This document shows, piece by piece, positions 15,678 to 24,196 of a stretch of 64,000 nucleotides of DNA. The position numbers and the translations under genes are program-made. The stretch is taken from contig NZ_LMEI01000013.1 of NCBI RefSeq assembly GCF_001426585.1, positions 398,461 through 462,460 of the forward strand, in the 5' to 3' direction. How positions within the stretch are numbered: position 1 is the stretch's first letter; the number at the start of each line of letters is the position of its first letter. This stretch comes from Streptomyces sp. Root431 (GTDB taxonomy: Bacteria > Actinomycetota > Actinomycetes > Streptomycetales > Streptomycetaceae). A model generated the notes under the pieces. The model saw only the letters and a program-made list of their open reading frames with translations. It was not told the origin of the DNA and ran no database searches.

Positions 15678-17156
15678 ATGCGCACCACCCACAGCAGAGG
15701 GCTCCAGCCCAATGTCCTCGGCACGTTCGACACGATCGTGATGGCCGTGGCGGGCAGCGCGCCCGCCTACTCGCTGGCCGCGACCACCGCCGTCCTCTTC
15801 GGCGCGGTCGGCTTCGCCGGACCCGCCGCCCTGCTCTACTGCGCGATACCGATGCTCGGCATCGTGCTCGCCTACGCCCGCCTCGGCCGCATCGACGTCA
15901 ACGCCGGTGCCGGCTACTCCTGGGTGGGCCGCACGCTCCACCCCTTCCTCGGCTTCCTCTCCGGCTGGGCGCTCGTCTTCGCCGCCACCGTCTTCATGGT
16001 GGCGGGCTCGCTCCCCGCCGGCTCCCTCACGCTCTCCCTGATCGACCCGGACCTCGCCGACAACACCCCGCTCGCGGCGGCCGTCGGCGCCGGCTGGTTC
16101 CTGATGATGCTGCTCGTCGTCCTGGGCGGCGCCCGCCTCACCGTACGGGCCCAACTCGTCATGTCCGGCGTCGAAATGGTCATCCTCATCGGCTTCGTCC
16201 TCGCCGCCGTCCTGCACCGGGGCCGGGCCACCGCCTTCGACTGGTCCTGGTTCGGCCTCGGCCAGTTCGACGGCCCCCAGGGCTTCGCCGCCGGCGCCCT
16301 CATCGCCGCGTTCTACTACTGGGGCTGGGACGTCACCAGCAACCTCAGCGAGGAGACCCGGAACAGCCGCCGCACGGCGGGACTCGCCGCGCTCGTCGGC
16401 GTCGGCTTCGTCTTCGTCCTCTTCGAGGCCTTCACCGTCGCCGTGAACGTCCTGCTGACCGCCGAGGAGATCCGCACCGCCGGACCCAACGTCCTCGCCG
16501 TCCTCGGCCAGGAGATCTGGCCCGGTGTCGGCGGCAAGCTCCTCGTCGTGGCCGTCGTCCTGTCGACCGTCGCCACCCTGGAGACCACCCTCCTCCAGGT
16601 CACCCGCTCGCTCTTCGCGATGGGCCGCGACCGGACCCTGCCCGCCGCGCTCGGCACCGTGCACCGCCGCTGGAACACCCCGTGGGTCGCGATCGCCACC
16701 GTCGGCGGCGCCGCGCTCCTCATGTTCGTCGCCGCCGCGACCGCCGAGTCCGTCCAGCGGATCCTCAGCGACGCCGTCGCCGCGATCGGCCTCCAGATCG
16801 CGTTCTACTACGGCCTCGCGGGCATCGCCGCCGTCGTCGCGTACAAGTCGCTCCTGCTGCGCTCCGTACGGAACTTCGTCCTCGGCGGCCTGTGGCCGCT
16901 GCTCGGCTCCGGCTTCATGCTCTGGTGCTTCGTCGAGTCCCTCGGCGAACTCTCCACCACCGCCCTCACCATCGGCCTCGGCGGGCTGCTCCTCGGCGTC
17001 GTGCCGCTGCTCGTGTACTGGCGGAAGGGCAGCGACTACTACCGCCCCGCCCGCCTGGACGCGGTCCGCGCGCTCGCCGCCACCGAGGACTCCGGCCCCG
17101 CCACCCCGCGCGCCCGCACCGGCGCCCACGACAAGAGCTACGCCACCGACTTCTGA
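15678..17156 (+). CDS. APC family amino acid permease
   Basis: 492 aa with about 12 membrane helices. The first helix carries the APC signature GTFDTIVMAVAGSAPAYSLA, followed by GAGYSWVGRTLHPFLGFLSG. FYYWGWDVTSNLSEETRNSR in the middle is conserved among amino acid/polyamine transporters of the YfnA/GabP type. The start ATG at 15678 has GAGGA 7 bp upstream; a longer reading frame upstream is repeat translation. The substrate is unassigned. An uncharacterised cytosolic protein follows 40 bp downstream. Confidence 0.88.
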   Translation: MRTTHSRGLQPNVLGTFDTIVMAVAGSAPAYSLAATTAVLFGAVGFAGPAALLYCAIPMLGIVLAYARLGRIDVNAGAGYSWVGRTLHPFLGFLSGWALVFAATVFMVAGSLPAGSLTLSLIDPDLADNTPLAAAVGAGWFLMMLLVVLGGARLTVRAQLVMSGVEMVILIGFVLAAVLHRGRATAFDWSWFGLGQFDGPQGFAAGALIAAFYYWGWDVTSNLSEETRNSRRTAGLAALVGVGFVFVLFEAFTVAVNVLLTAEEIRTAGPNVLAVLGQEIWPGVGGKLLVVAVVLSTVATLETTLLQVTRSLFAMGRDRTLPAALGTVHRRWNTPWVAIATVGGAALLMFVAAATAESVQRILSDAVAAIGLQIAFYYGLAGIAAVVAYKSLLLRSVRNFVLGGLWPLLGSGFMLWCFVESLGELSTTALTIGLGGLLLGVVPLLVYWRKGSDYYRPARLDAVRALAATEDSGPATPRARTGAHDKSYATDF

Positions 17157-17196
17157 GCACCCACGAGACCGTAGTAGAACGCGATCTGGAGGTCCC

Positions 17197-18186
17197 ATGG
17201 CCGTACGCCGCCGCTCCGCGCGCACGGCGCGAGCGGAGCGCTTCGCGCCCGACTTCGACCCGGACTTCGGCGACCGCGCCCTCACCGAGGCGCGCCACGA
17301 CATCGTCATCGGCCGCTGGCAGGGAGTCCGCGACCTGCTCGCCGCCACCGGCGACGACTGGGCACGCCGCACCCACCGGATACGGCTCCTCTCGCACGCC
17401 GCCGCGGGCAGCTCCACCGTCGAGACCTGGCGGGCGGCCGAGCCCGGCAACCCCGACGCCGCCGTGCTGCGCGCCGCGACCGAGGTCGTCCGGGTCTTCG
17501 ACGCGGCCATCGCGGCCGGCCGGGGAGCGGCCGTCGAGCGGGGCCGGATCGACGCCGCCGTCGACGCCTGCCGGGGCGCGGCCGAAGCGGCGCCCGCCGA
17601 CCCCATGCCCTGGGTGTCCCTGCTGTCGGTGGCCAGGCTGTACGAGGGCGGGGTGGCCCGCCGCGAACTGCGCCACTGGTTCGACGAGTTGCGGCGCCGC
17701 GACCCGTACAACACCGAGGGCCACATCCAGGTGCTGCGCTACTGGTCGGCGCGGTGGCACGGCACGCACGGCAGCATGTACGACTTCGCGCGCGACGCGG
17801 CGGGCGTGGCGCCGCCCGGCTCCCCACTGCCGGTCCTGGTGCAGGTCGCCCGGGTCGAGGAGTACCGCTACATCGCGGACGGGGCACTCGGCCGGGGTCC
17901 CGTGCGGGGCTTCGACCAGCACTGGAAGCACGAGCTGGCGGTGACGGAGCTGCGCCGCACGTACGCGCGCTGGATCGGCGGCAGGGAGCCGGACCGCCCG
18001 GTGGCGCCGGAGGAGGTCGGGGACCTCCATTTCCTCGCGCACGCGGCCTGTTACGCGGGCCAGGTGGAGATCGCCCGCGAGCTGCTCGGGATGCTCGGCG
18101 CGCGGGCGGCGTGGGTGCCGTGGGCGTACACGGGGGACCCGGAGGAGCAGTTCGTACGGTTCAGGGAGGGCCTGGGAGTGGAGTAA
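17197..18186 (+). CDS. Conserved hypothetical protein, TPR-like helical (329 aa)
   Basis: Starts at an ATG with GGAGG 4 bp upstream. The protein is almost entirely helical and rich in Ala, Arg, Trp and aromatic residues (for example AVLRAATEVVRVFDAAIAAG and HIQVLRYWSARWHGTHGSMY). The spacing of Ala-rich helices suggests a superhelical TPR-like scaffold. No catalytic motif or membrane segment was seen. I recognise it only as a family conserved in Streptomyces. It may be co-transcribed with the upstream permease. Confidence 0.72.
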   Translation: MAVRRRSARTARAERFAPDFDPDFGDRALTEARHDIVIGRWQGVRDLLAATGDDWARRTHRIRLLSHAAAGSSTVETWRAAEPGNPDAAVLRAATEVVRVFDAAIAAGRGAAVERGRIDAAVDACRGAAEAAPADPMPWVSLLSVARLYEGGVARRELRHWFDELRRRDPYNTEGHIQVLRYWSARWHGTHGSMYDFARDAAGVAPPGSPLPVLVQVARVEEYRYIADGALGRGPVRGFDQHWKHELAVTELRRTYARWIGGREPDRPVAPEEVGDLHFLAHAACYAGQVEIARELLGMLGARAAWVPWAYTGDPEEQFVRFREGLGVE

Positions 18187-18202
18187 GGCTTACGGGCTCC
18201 AC
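18178..18202. terminator. Possible bidirectional hairpin between convergent genes
   Basis: GTGGAGTAAG and CTTAC...CTCCAC form a short imperfect stem over the stop codon of the hypothetical gene, with GTAAG and CTTAC pairing around a single G. It lies between two convergent genes. There is no T-tract, so the call is weak. Confidence 0.3.
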
Positions 18203-18223
18203 CCCCGGACCCTCCCCGCGTCA

Positions 18224-20290
18224 TCAGACGCCGATGTCGCGGCCGTCCGTGCGCCAGACGGAGACGACCGACGGGCGGACGATCTTGCCGGGCCCGTCCG
18301 GCCACTCCGACTTCGGGTTCTCGACGGAGGCGCCGTCGAGCTCGCCCGGGTGCTGCACCGAGACCAGGACGCGGCGGTCCTGGATGATCGGGCCGCAGGT
18401 CTCGGCGCCCTTCGGCACGGTCAGGAACTGCTTCAGCTCACCGCGCCGCTCGCCCTGCGTGGCGACGCCGAACAGGCCGTCGTGCGAACCGAGCTGGTTG
18501 CCGTCCGTCGAGATCCACAGGTTGCCGTGCGGGTCGAAGGCGACGTTGTCCGGGCAGGAGATCGGGGAGACCTTCTCCTTGGGGAAGCCGGCGAAGTAGG
18601 TGGCCGGGTCGTTCGGGTCGCCGGCGACGAGGAAGAGACGCCAGGCGAAGCCGTCGGCGGCCGGGTCGTCCCAGTGCTCGGCGAGCTCCAGGATCTGCCC
18701 GTGCTTGTTGAGGTTGCGCGGGTTGGCCTCGTCGACGCCCGGGTTCGTGCCCTTGCCCCGGTTGCTGTTGTTGGTGAGCGCGACGTACACGCGGCCGCTG
18801 CGCGGGGACGGCTCGACGTCCTCGGGGCGGTCCATCTTCGTCGCGCCGACCTTGTCACCGGCGAGACGGGTGAAGACGAACACCTCGTCGGCGGTCAGGC
18901 CGGGGACGTGCGAGATGGCACCGTCGGCGGTGGCGGTGGCGAGCGGGATCCACTGGCCGCTGCCGTCGAACTCGCCGTCGTTGGGCAGCTTGCCCGTGCC
19001 GTCGATCTCGGCGGCCGGGGAGTCGCCGGTCAGCTTGGCGACGTACAGCGTGCCCTCGTCGAGGAGCGTCAGGTTGTGCTCGCGGGCGCTGCGCGAGTTC
19101 CCCTTCTTCATCCGCTTCGACGAGACGAACTTGTAGAAGTAGTCGAAGCGCTCGTCGTCGCCCATGTAGACGACCGGGCGGCCGTCCTCGGTGAGACGGG
19201 GCTGCGCGGCCTCGTGCTTGAAGCGGCCGAGCGCGGTGCGCTTGCGGGGCGTGGAGTCCGGGTCGTACGGGTCGAGCTCGACGACCCAGCCCTGGCGGTG
19301 CACCTCGTTGGGCTCCTGGCGGAGGTCGAAGCGCGAGTCGAACCGCTCCCACTTCCTCTCGGAGGCACCGGTGCCGACCCCGTACCGCTTGTCGGTGGCG
19401 GAGCTCCCGTACGCGAAGTACTGGTTGAAGTTCTCCTCGCCGTGGAGGGTGGTGCCCCACGGGGTGGTGCCACCGGCGCAGTTGTTGAGCGTGCCCAGGA
19501 CGATACGGCCGTCCGGGTCGGCGCTCGTCTTCACCAGGTCGCTGCCGGCGGCGGGGCCGGTCAGCTCGAACTCGCTGGTGGTGTGCAGACGCCGGTTGAG
19601 GTAGTGGCGGGTGACCGGGGTGAGCTTGCCGGAGCGGTGCTCCTCCTGGACGACGACGACCGACAGGCCGTGCGCGGCCCAGGCGATCTCGACCTGCTCG
19701 CGGGTCGGGTTCTCGGCGTCGTAGCCCCGGAACATCAGGACTTCGTCGGTGTACTCGTGGTTGGCGACGAGGACCTGGCGGTGGTGCTCCCCGCGCAGCG
19801 GCAGCAGGGAGAGGAAGTCGTTGTTGTAGCCGAACTGGCCGGCCTGGGCCTTCGCGGTCTGCTTCTCGGAGTCGAAGGCGGGGGTGCCGCGGAGGATCGG
19901 CTCACCCCAGCGGATGACCACGTTCTGCGCGTAACCGGCGGGGACGGTGACCTGGTCGGCGGTGTTCGGCGCGACGGCGGCGAACCGGAGGCCGCGGGCC
20001 CCGTCGACCTTGCCGCCGCCGTGGCCCGGCTTCTGCGGGCGGGCGACGGCGTCCGGCGCGCTGCCGAGGACGACGGCACCGCCGGCGGCGGAGGCGACGG
20101 TCACGACGGCGGCGGCGCGGAGGGCCGAACGGCGGGAGAGCACACCGGCTATGACGTCGCCGACGTACTCGTTGTCGCTGGTGTTGGGCACCTCGTGGAA
20201 GCAGGCGTCACCACACCGGAACCGGCAGGTGAGAGCGGAACGGCCGCCTCCGTGGGGGTTCGTGCTCAGGAGCGGCAGCAGTTTGCGCAC
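18224..20290 (-). CDS. PhoX-family alkaline phosphatase, Tat-exported
   Basis: 688 aa, the PhoX/DUF839 family of calcium- and iron-dependent phosphatases. The N-terminal region contains a Cys pattern (CRFRCGDACF) and then a twin-arginine signal, SRRSALRAAAVVTVASAAGG, with the Arg pair at residues 53-54. The catalytic body carries VLVANHEYTDEVLMFRGYD, LGTLNNCAGGTTPWGTTLHG, RVYVALTNNSNRG and DNVAFDPHGNLWISTDGNQ, all conserved in the family. GTG 20290 is preferred because GGAGG sits 5 bp upstream. A PHO box about 90 bp upstream indicates PhoP control. It should release phosphate from organic esters outside the cell during phosphate limitation. Confidence 0.9.
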   Translation of the reverse strand: MRKLLPLLSTNPHGGGRSALTCRFRCGDACFHEVPNTSDNEYVGDVIAGVLSRRSALRAAAVVTVASAAGGAVVLGSAPDAVARPQKPGHGGGKVDGARGLRFAAVAPNTADQVTVPAGYAQNVVIRWGEPILRGTPAFDSEKQTAKAQAGQFGYNNDFLSLLPLRGEHHRQVLVANHEYTDEVLMFRGYDAENPTREQVEIAWAAHGLSVVVVQEEHRSGKLTPVTRHYLNRRLHTTSEFELTGPAAGSDLVKTSADPDGRIVLGTLNNCAGGTTPWGTTLHGEENFNQYFAYGSSATDKRYGVGTGASERKWERFDSRFDLRQEPNEVHRQGWVVELDPYDPDSTPRKRTALGRFKHEAAQPRLTEDGRPVVYMGDDERFDYFYKFVSSKRMKKGNSRSAREHNLTLLDEGTLYVAKLTGDSPAAEIDGTGKLPNDGEFDGSGQWIPLATATADGAISHVPGLTADEVFVFTRLAGDKVGATKMDRPEDVEPSPRSGRVYVALTNNSNRGKGTNPGVDEANPRNLNKHGQILELAEHWDDPAADGFAWRLFLVAGDPNDPATYFAGFPKEKVSPISCPDNVAFDPHGNLWISTDGNQLGSHDGLFGVATQGERRGELKQFLTVPKGAETCGPIIQDRRVLVSVQHPGELDGASVENPKSEWPDGPGKIVRPSVVSVWRTDGRDIGV

Positions 20291-20379
20291 TTCGTCCTCC
20301 TCCGGCGCACACTGCGCCGACATGGTGTCGGGAATCCTTCGGCCGCGACGCTATGTGCGCACATCTGCACAGGGGCGGC

Positions 20380-20401
20380 GCCGGAGTGAACGCCGAATGA
20401 A
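20380..20401 (-). promoter_or_regulatory. PHO box: two 11-bp direct repeat units upstream of phoX-type gene
   Basis: On the minus strand TTCATTCGGCG (20401-20391) is followed directly by TTCACTCCGGC (20390-20380). Streptomyces PhoP binds tandem 11-bp units with a TTCA core. Both units match the core and are exactly in register. The position, about 90 bp upstream of the phosphatase start, is right for activation. Confidence 0.7.
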
Positions 20402-20546
20402 TGCACGGCAACCGGGGGCGACCGGGTCACAAGGGAGGGAGGGGGTGGCCGCTAACCTTACGTGTCCGCCCTGGCCAGGGATGAACGTCCCGAAACGCCC
20501 AGTACGGACATTCACACTGCACCCACTCATGCGAAAGGGTTCGCCC

Positions 20547-22172
20547 ATGGGTATTCGGAGCATGCTGCGCAAGGTATTCGGCCGGGACCGCGAGGACACC
20601 CCGGCGACCTCCGTCCCGGCCCAGACGCGTGAGGCCTCGTCCACGGACGCGTCCGCGTCGGTGTCGGCGACGACGACGGACACGGCTACGTCCGCGTCGA
20701 CGGACGCCGAGGAAGAGGCGGCCCGCCGCGCGGCGGACGACCTGGTGGCGGCGTCGTTCGACAACCCGCAGGTCCCGAAGGCGCGGAGCGGGGAGACGGC
20801 GGTCGAGGCGGCAGAGACAGCGGTCGAGACGTCGGAGACGGCGAGCGCGTCGGAGCCGACGACGGCCGAGGAGCCGGCGGAGGCACCGGCCGCGACCGTC
20901 GAGGCCGAAGAGCCGGCCGCCACGACGGTCGAGGCGCCGGAAGCGGAGGCATCCCCCGCGACCGTCGAGGCCGAGGAGCCGGCCGCCGCTGCGGTCGACG
21001 CCGAGGAGCGGACGGAGCCGGAGGCGGAGACCGCGGAGGCACCGGCCGCCGCCACGGTCGAGACCGAGTCCGAGACCGAGACCGCCGAACCGGCTGCGCC
21101 GGAGGCGGAGGCCGAGGCGGAGGCCGAGGCGGAGCCGGAAGCGGCAGCCGCCGAGTCGCCCGACACCGAGACCGCCGAGCCGGAAACGGAGCCGGAAACG
21201 GTGGCCGCCACGGCCCCGGCGGAGCCGGAAGCGGAGGCGGAAGCGGTCGTCGCCGTCGACGCTCCGGAGGAGCAGGAAGGCGCGGCGGAGCCCGCGACCG
21301 CCGAGGCGGAGCCGGAGGCTGTCCTCGCAGCCGAGGTGGATGTGGAGCCCGCGGCCGACGACGCGAGCCCGGCCGAGGTCGAGGCCGAGGTCGAGGTCGA
21401 GGCCGAGCCCGTCGCCGCCGAGGCGCAGGTCGCCGAAGCCGACACGGACACCGACGCCGAGACGGACACCGAGGCCGCCACCGACACGGACACCGAGACC
21501 GGCACCGGCACCCCCGCCCTCCCCCTCGCCAAGGTGAAGGCCGCCGCCCCGCACCTCGCCGACGCGTACAAGGCCGCGGGCGCCCAGCTCAAGAAGCAGG
21601 GGCTCACCGGGGCGCGGGCAGCCGTGTACCTCGTGGTGGACCGTTCCGGTTCGATGCGCGGGTACTTCAAGGACGGCTCCGTGCAGCGTCTCGCCGAGCA
21701 GACCGTCGCGCTCGCCGCGCACCTGGACGAGGACGCCACCGTCACGACCGTGTTCTTCTCCACGGACATCGACGGCACCGTCGACCTCGCTCCCGCCGAC
21801 CTCACGCCCACCCGCGTCGAGGAGGTCAACGCCACACTCGGCCGCCTGGGCCGCACCAACTACCACCGCGCGGTGGAGGAGGTCCTGGCCCACCACGAGA
21901 AGGCCGACCCGACGCGGCCCGCCCTGGTCGTGTTCCAGACCGACGGCGCGCCCGAGTCGAAGACGGCCGCCACGCAGGCGCTGGCCGAGGCGGCGGACCG
22001 CCCGCTGCACTGGCGGTTCGTGGCCTGGGGCGAAGAGGACAACAAGGCCTTCGACTTCCTCCGGAAGCTCGACGGCACGCCCCGTACCGCCGCGTACTTC
22101 CCCGGCGCGACCCCGGTCGAGACGGCGCACCCGGCGTTCTACCGCGGGCTGCTCGACGGCCTGGAGTTCTAG
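20547..22172 (+). CDS. VWA-domain protein (TerF-like) with a long Glu/Ala-rich acidic region
   Basis: 541 aa. A short basic N-terminus (MGIRSMLRKVFGRDRED) is followed by about 300 residues of Glu/Ala/Thr/Val low complexity, strongly acidic and surely disordered. The C-terminal about 210 residues form a von Willebrand A domain with an intact metal site: VYLVVDRSGSMRGYFKDG (DxSGS), a Thr loop in RTNYHRA, and VVFQTDGAPESK. Such TerF-like VWA proteins often go with tellurium/stress (Ter) systems, but no ter genes are near. ATG 20547 has GAAAGGG 7 bp upstream. Its stop overlaps the convergent kinase gene by 4 bp. Confidence 0.82.
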   Translation: MGIRSMLRKVFGRDREDTPATSVPAQTREASSTDASASVSATTTDTATSASTDAEEEAARRAADDLVAASFDNPQVPKARSGETAVEAAETAVETSETASASEPTTAEEPAEAPAATVEAEEPAATTVEAPEAEASPATVEAEEPAAAAVDAEERTEPEAETAEAPAAATVETESETETAEPAAPEAEAEAEAEAEPEAAAAESPDTETAEPETEPETVAATAPAEPEAEAEAVVAVDAPEEQEGAAEPATAEAEPEAVLAAEVDVEPAADDASPAEVEAEVEVEAEPVAAEAQVAEADTDTDAETDTEAATDTDTETGTGTPALPLAKVKAAAPHLADAYKAAGAQLKKQGLTGARAAVYLVVDRSGSMRGYFKDGSVQRLAEQTVALAAHLDEDATVTTVFFSTDIDGTVDLAPADLTPTRVEEVNATLGRLGRTNYHRAVEEVLAHHEKADPTRPALVVFQTDGAPESKTAATQALAEAADRPLHWRFVAWGEEDNKAFDFLRKLDGTPRTAAYFPGATPVETAHPAFYRGLLDGLEF

Positions 22173-23269
22173 GACGAGGAGGCGGCGGGGGTGGCGGTGA
22201 CCGGCAGGGTCACCGCCACCGCGAGCCCGCCGCCCTCCGCAGTACTGCGCGCGGTCGCCGTCACGCACCCTCCGTGCGCCACGGCGATCGACCGCACGAT
22301 GGAGAGCCCGAGCCCGGCGCCCGGCCCCATGCGGTCCCGCCCTTCCCCTCTCCGGAAGGGTTCGAAGAGGCCGTCGACCTGCTCCGGGGGAACGACGGGC
22401 CCGGTGTTGACCACGGTCAGCACCCCGCCCTCGACGTGTACGTCGACCACACCCCCGGGCACGTTGTACGCGACGGCGTTCGCGACGAGGTTCCGGACGA
22501 GCTGCCCGAGCAGCACCCGACTCCCCCGCACCACACCCCCGTCGACCACGACGACCGCGTCCTCGTACTCCTCCACGACGACCTCCCCCAGCACCACGTC
22601 CTCCCGCTCGGCGAGCCCCCGCTCGCTCCGCGCGAGGAGGAGCAGCCCGTCGATGAGCCGTTCGCTGCGGCGGTTGGTGTCGAGCAGGATCTGCCGCACC
22701 TCGCAGTCGTCGTCGAGACCGACCTGGATCGCGGCGCGCTGGGTGGCGAGCGGGGTGCGGAGCTCGTGCGAGGCGTTGGCGATGAAGCGGCGCTGGCTGT
22801 CGAAGGCCGTCTCCAGGCGTCCGAGGAGGGCGTCGATCGTGTCGCCGAGTTCCTTGAGCTCGTCGTCGGGGCCGCTCGCCGCAATCCGCTCGTGCAGGTT
22901 CCGCTCGGAGAGCCGCCGCGCGCGGGCAGTCATCTCGTGCACGGGCCGCAGGACGCGCCCGGCGGTCCACCAGCCGACGACGACGGCGCCGCAGGCGATG
23001 ACGAGCAGGGCCATGCAGGACCACATGAACATCTGCTCGCCGGCGGCCCGGCTGATGTCGTCGCCGATCCGGTACGCCTCCACGGCGGCGCCCTCGCCCG
23101 CCCGCGCGACGATCGCGTCCGTCGTGTCGTCCGTACCGGCGAGGACGAGGAGGTTCACGACGAGCAGCAGCACGGCACCGAGGACCAGGAAGACACCTCC
23201 GTACACGAGCGCGATCCGGGTCCGGATGGTGGAGCCGGACCCGAGCAGGGGCTCGTTCGCAGAGCTCAC
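22169..23269 (-). CDS. Two-component sensor histidine kinase
   Basis: 366 aa. TM1 is at about 18-43 and TM2 at about 83-103, flanking a short extracytoplasmic loop of about 40 residues. A HAMP segment follows, then the H-box FIANASHELRTPLATQ with the phospho-accepting His at 168. The N-box is LVRNLVANAVAYNVPGG and the G-box AGLGLSIVRSIAVAHGG. The GTG start overlaps the regulator stop (GTGA), so the pair is coupled. The ligand is unknown; the small sensor loop suggests a membrane-derived signal. Confidence 0.9.
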   Translation of the reverse strand: MSSANEPLLGSGSTIRTRIALVYGGVFLVLGAVLLLVVNLLVLAGTDDTTDAIVARAGEGAAVEAYRIGDDISRAAGEQMFMWSCMALLVIACGAVVVGWWTAGRVLRPVHEMTARARRLSERNLHERIAASGPDDELKELGDTIDALLGRLETAFDSQRRFIANASHELRTPLATQRAAIQVGLDDDCEVRQILLDTNRRSERLIDGLLLLARSERGLAEREDVVLGEVVVEEYEDAVVVVDGGVVRGSRVLLGQLVRNLVANAVAYNVPGGVVDVHVEGGVLTVVNTGPVVPPEQVDGLFEPFRRGEGRDRMGPGAGLGLSIVRSIAVAHGGCVTATARSTAEGGGLAVAVTLPVTATPAASSS

Positions 23270-24084
23270 AGCACGTACCCGACGCCCTGCACGGTCCGGA
23301 TGAGCCCGGGCTCCCCCACCTTGGCGCGCAGCTTGCTCATGCAGACGCGTACGGCTCCGGTGAAGGGGTCGGTGTGGACGTCCCAGGCGCGTTCGAGGAG
23401 CTCTTCGGCGGAGACGACGGCACCGTCCGCCTCCAGGAGGAGCTGGAGGACGGAGAACTCCTTCGGGGAGAGGTCGAGGTCGCGCCCGTCGCGGGTGGCG
23501 GTCCGGCGGACGGTGTCGACGCGCAGCCCGTCCCGTTCCAGGAGGGGCGGGAGCGGCGGGCGGGCGGAGCGGCGGCGCAGGGCGCGGACGCGGGAGACGA
23601 GCTCGGGGAACTCGAAGGGCTTGCCCAGGTAGTCGTCGGCGCCGAGGTCGAGACCCTCGACGCGGTCCTCGACGGTGGTGGCGGCGGTCAGCATGAGGAT
23701 GCGGGTGGGGGAGCCGGCGGCGACGAGGCGCCGGGCCACGTCGTCGCCGTGGACGCGGGGCAGGTCGCGGTCGAGGACGAGGACGTCGTACGGACTCGGC
23801 GAAAGCGGACCGGGCACGAACGGTCCGGACGCGAACGGGCCCGACGCCCTCATGCCCGACGCGCTCGTACCCGACGCGCTCATGCCCGACGCGAACGGGC
23901 CCGACACGCTCGCGCCCGAAGCGATCCGACCACCACCACCGACGCCCTCCCACCCGACCAGACCCAACCGCTCCAGGGCGTCGTCCCCGCCGTGGACGGT
24001 GTCGACGGCGAAGCCGGCCCGCCGCAGGCCGACGGCGACGAGCTCCGCGAGGACGCGCTCGTCCTCGGCCACCAGTACACGCAT
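23266..24084 (-). CDS. OmpR/PhoB-type response regulator with a repeat-encoded insertion in the receiver
   Basis: 272 aa. The receiver starts MRVLVAEDERVLAELVAVGL and the phospho-acceptor sits in YDVLVLDRDLP at residue 105, about 50 residues later than usual (about 51-55). The gap is filled by a Ser/Gly/Ala/Pro stretch, residues about 46-97, of five-residue repeats such as ASGMS ASGTS ASGMR. The rest of the receiver (LGADDYLGKPFEFPELVSRV) and the C-terminal winged helix (LSPKEFSVLQLLLEADGAVV to VQGVGYVL) are normal. The insertion lies between the alpha2 region and beta3. It is encoded by a 15-bp minisatellite, so length polymorphism between strains is likely. Confidence 0.9.
   Translation of the reverse strand: MRVLVAEDERVLAELVAVGLRRAGFAVDTVHGGDDALERLGLVGWEGVGGGGRIASGASVSGPFASGMSASGTSASGMRASGPFASGPFVPGPLSPSPYDVLVLDRDLPRVHGDDVARRLVAAGSPTRILMLTAATTVEDRVEGLDLGADDYLGKPFEFPELVSRVRALRRRSARPPLPPLLERDGLRVDTVRRTATRDGRDLDLSPKEFSVLQLLLEADGAVVSAEELLERAWDVHTDPFTGAVRVCMSKLRAKVGEPGLIRTVQGVGYVL
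23805..23925 (-). repeat. 15-bp minisatellite inside the response-regulator gene
   Basis: On the plus strand, units such as GCCCGACGCGAACGG, GCCCGACGCCCTCAT, ACCCGACGCGCTCAT and GCCCGACACGCTCGC follow one another with a 15-bp period. They encode five-residue Ser/Gly/Ala units on the minus strand. The period is a multiple of three, so copy-number changes would preserve the frame. Confidence 0.75.
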
Positions 24085-24196
24085 GCCCCCATCCTCCCCG
24101 CCGGGATGTTTCCCGGACCTCTCCCCCGTCGTGTCCTCGTCCCACCCGCGGTTATCGATGTGAGTGGATCTTCGTACGACCGTTAGGATTTCGACC

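Noticed and set aside
24084..24196. Leader of metG considered for a T-box or riboswitch
   Set aside because: The gap is only 112 bp, holds no long paired structure or recognisable aptamer, and T-box leaders in actinobacteria are known mainly for ileS.
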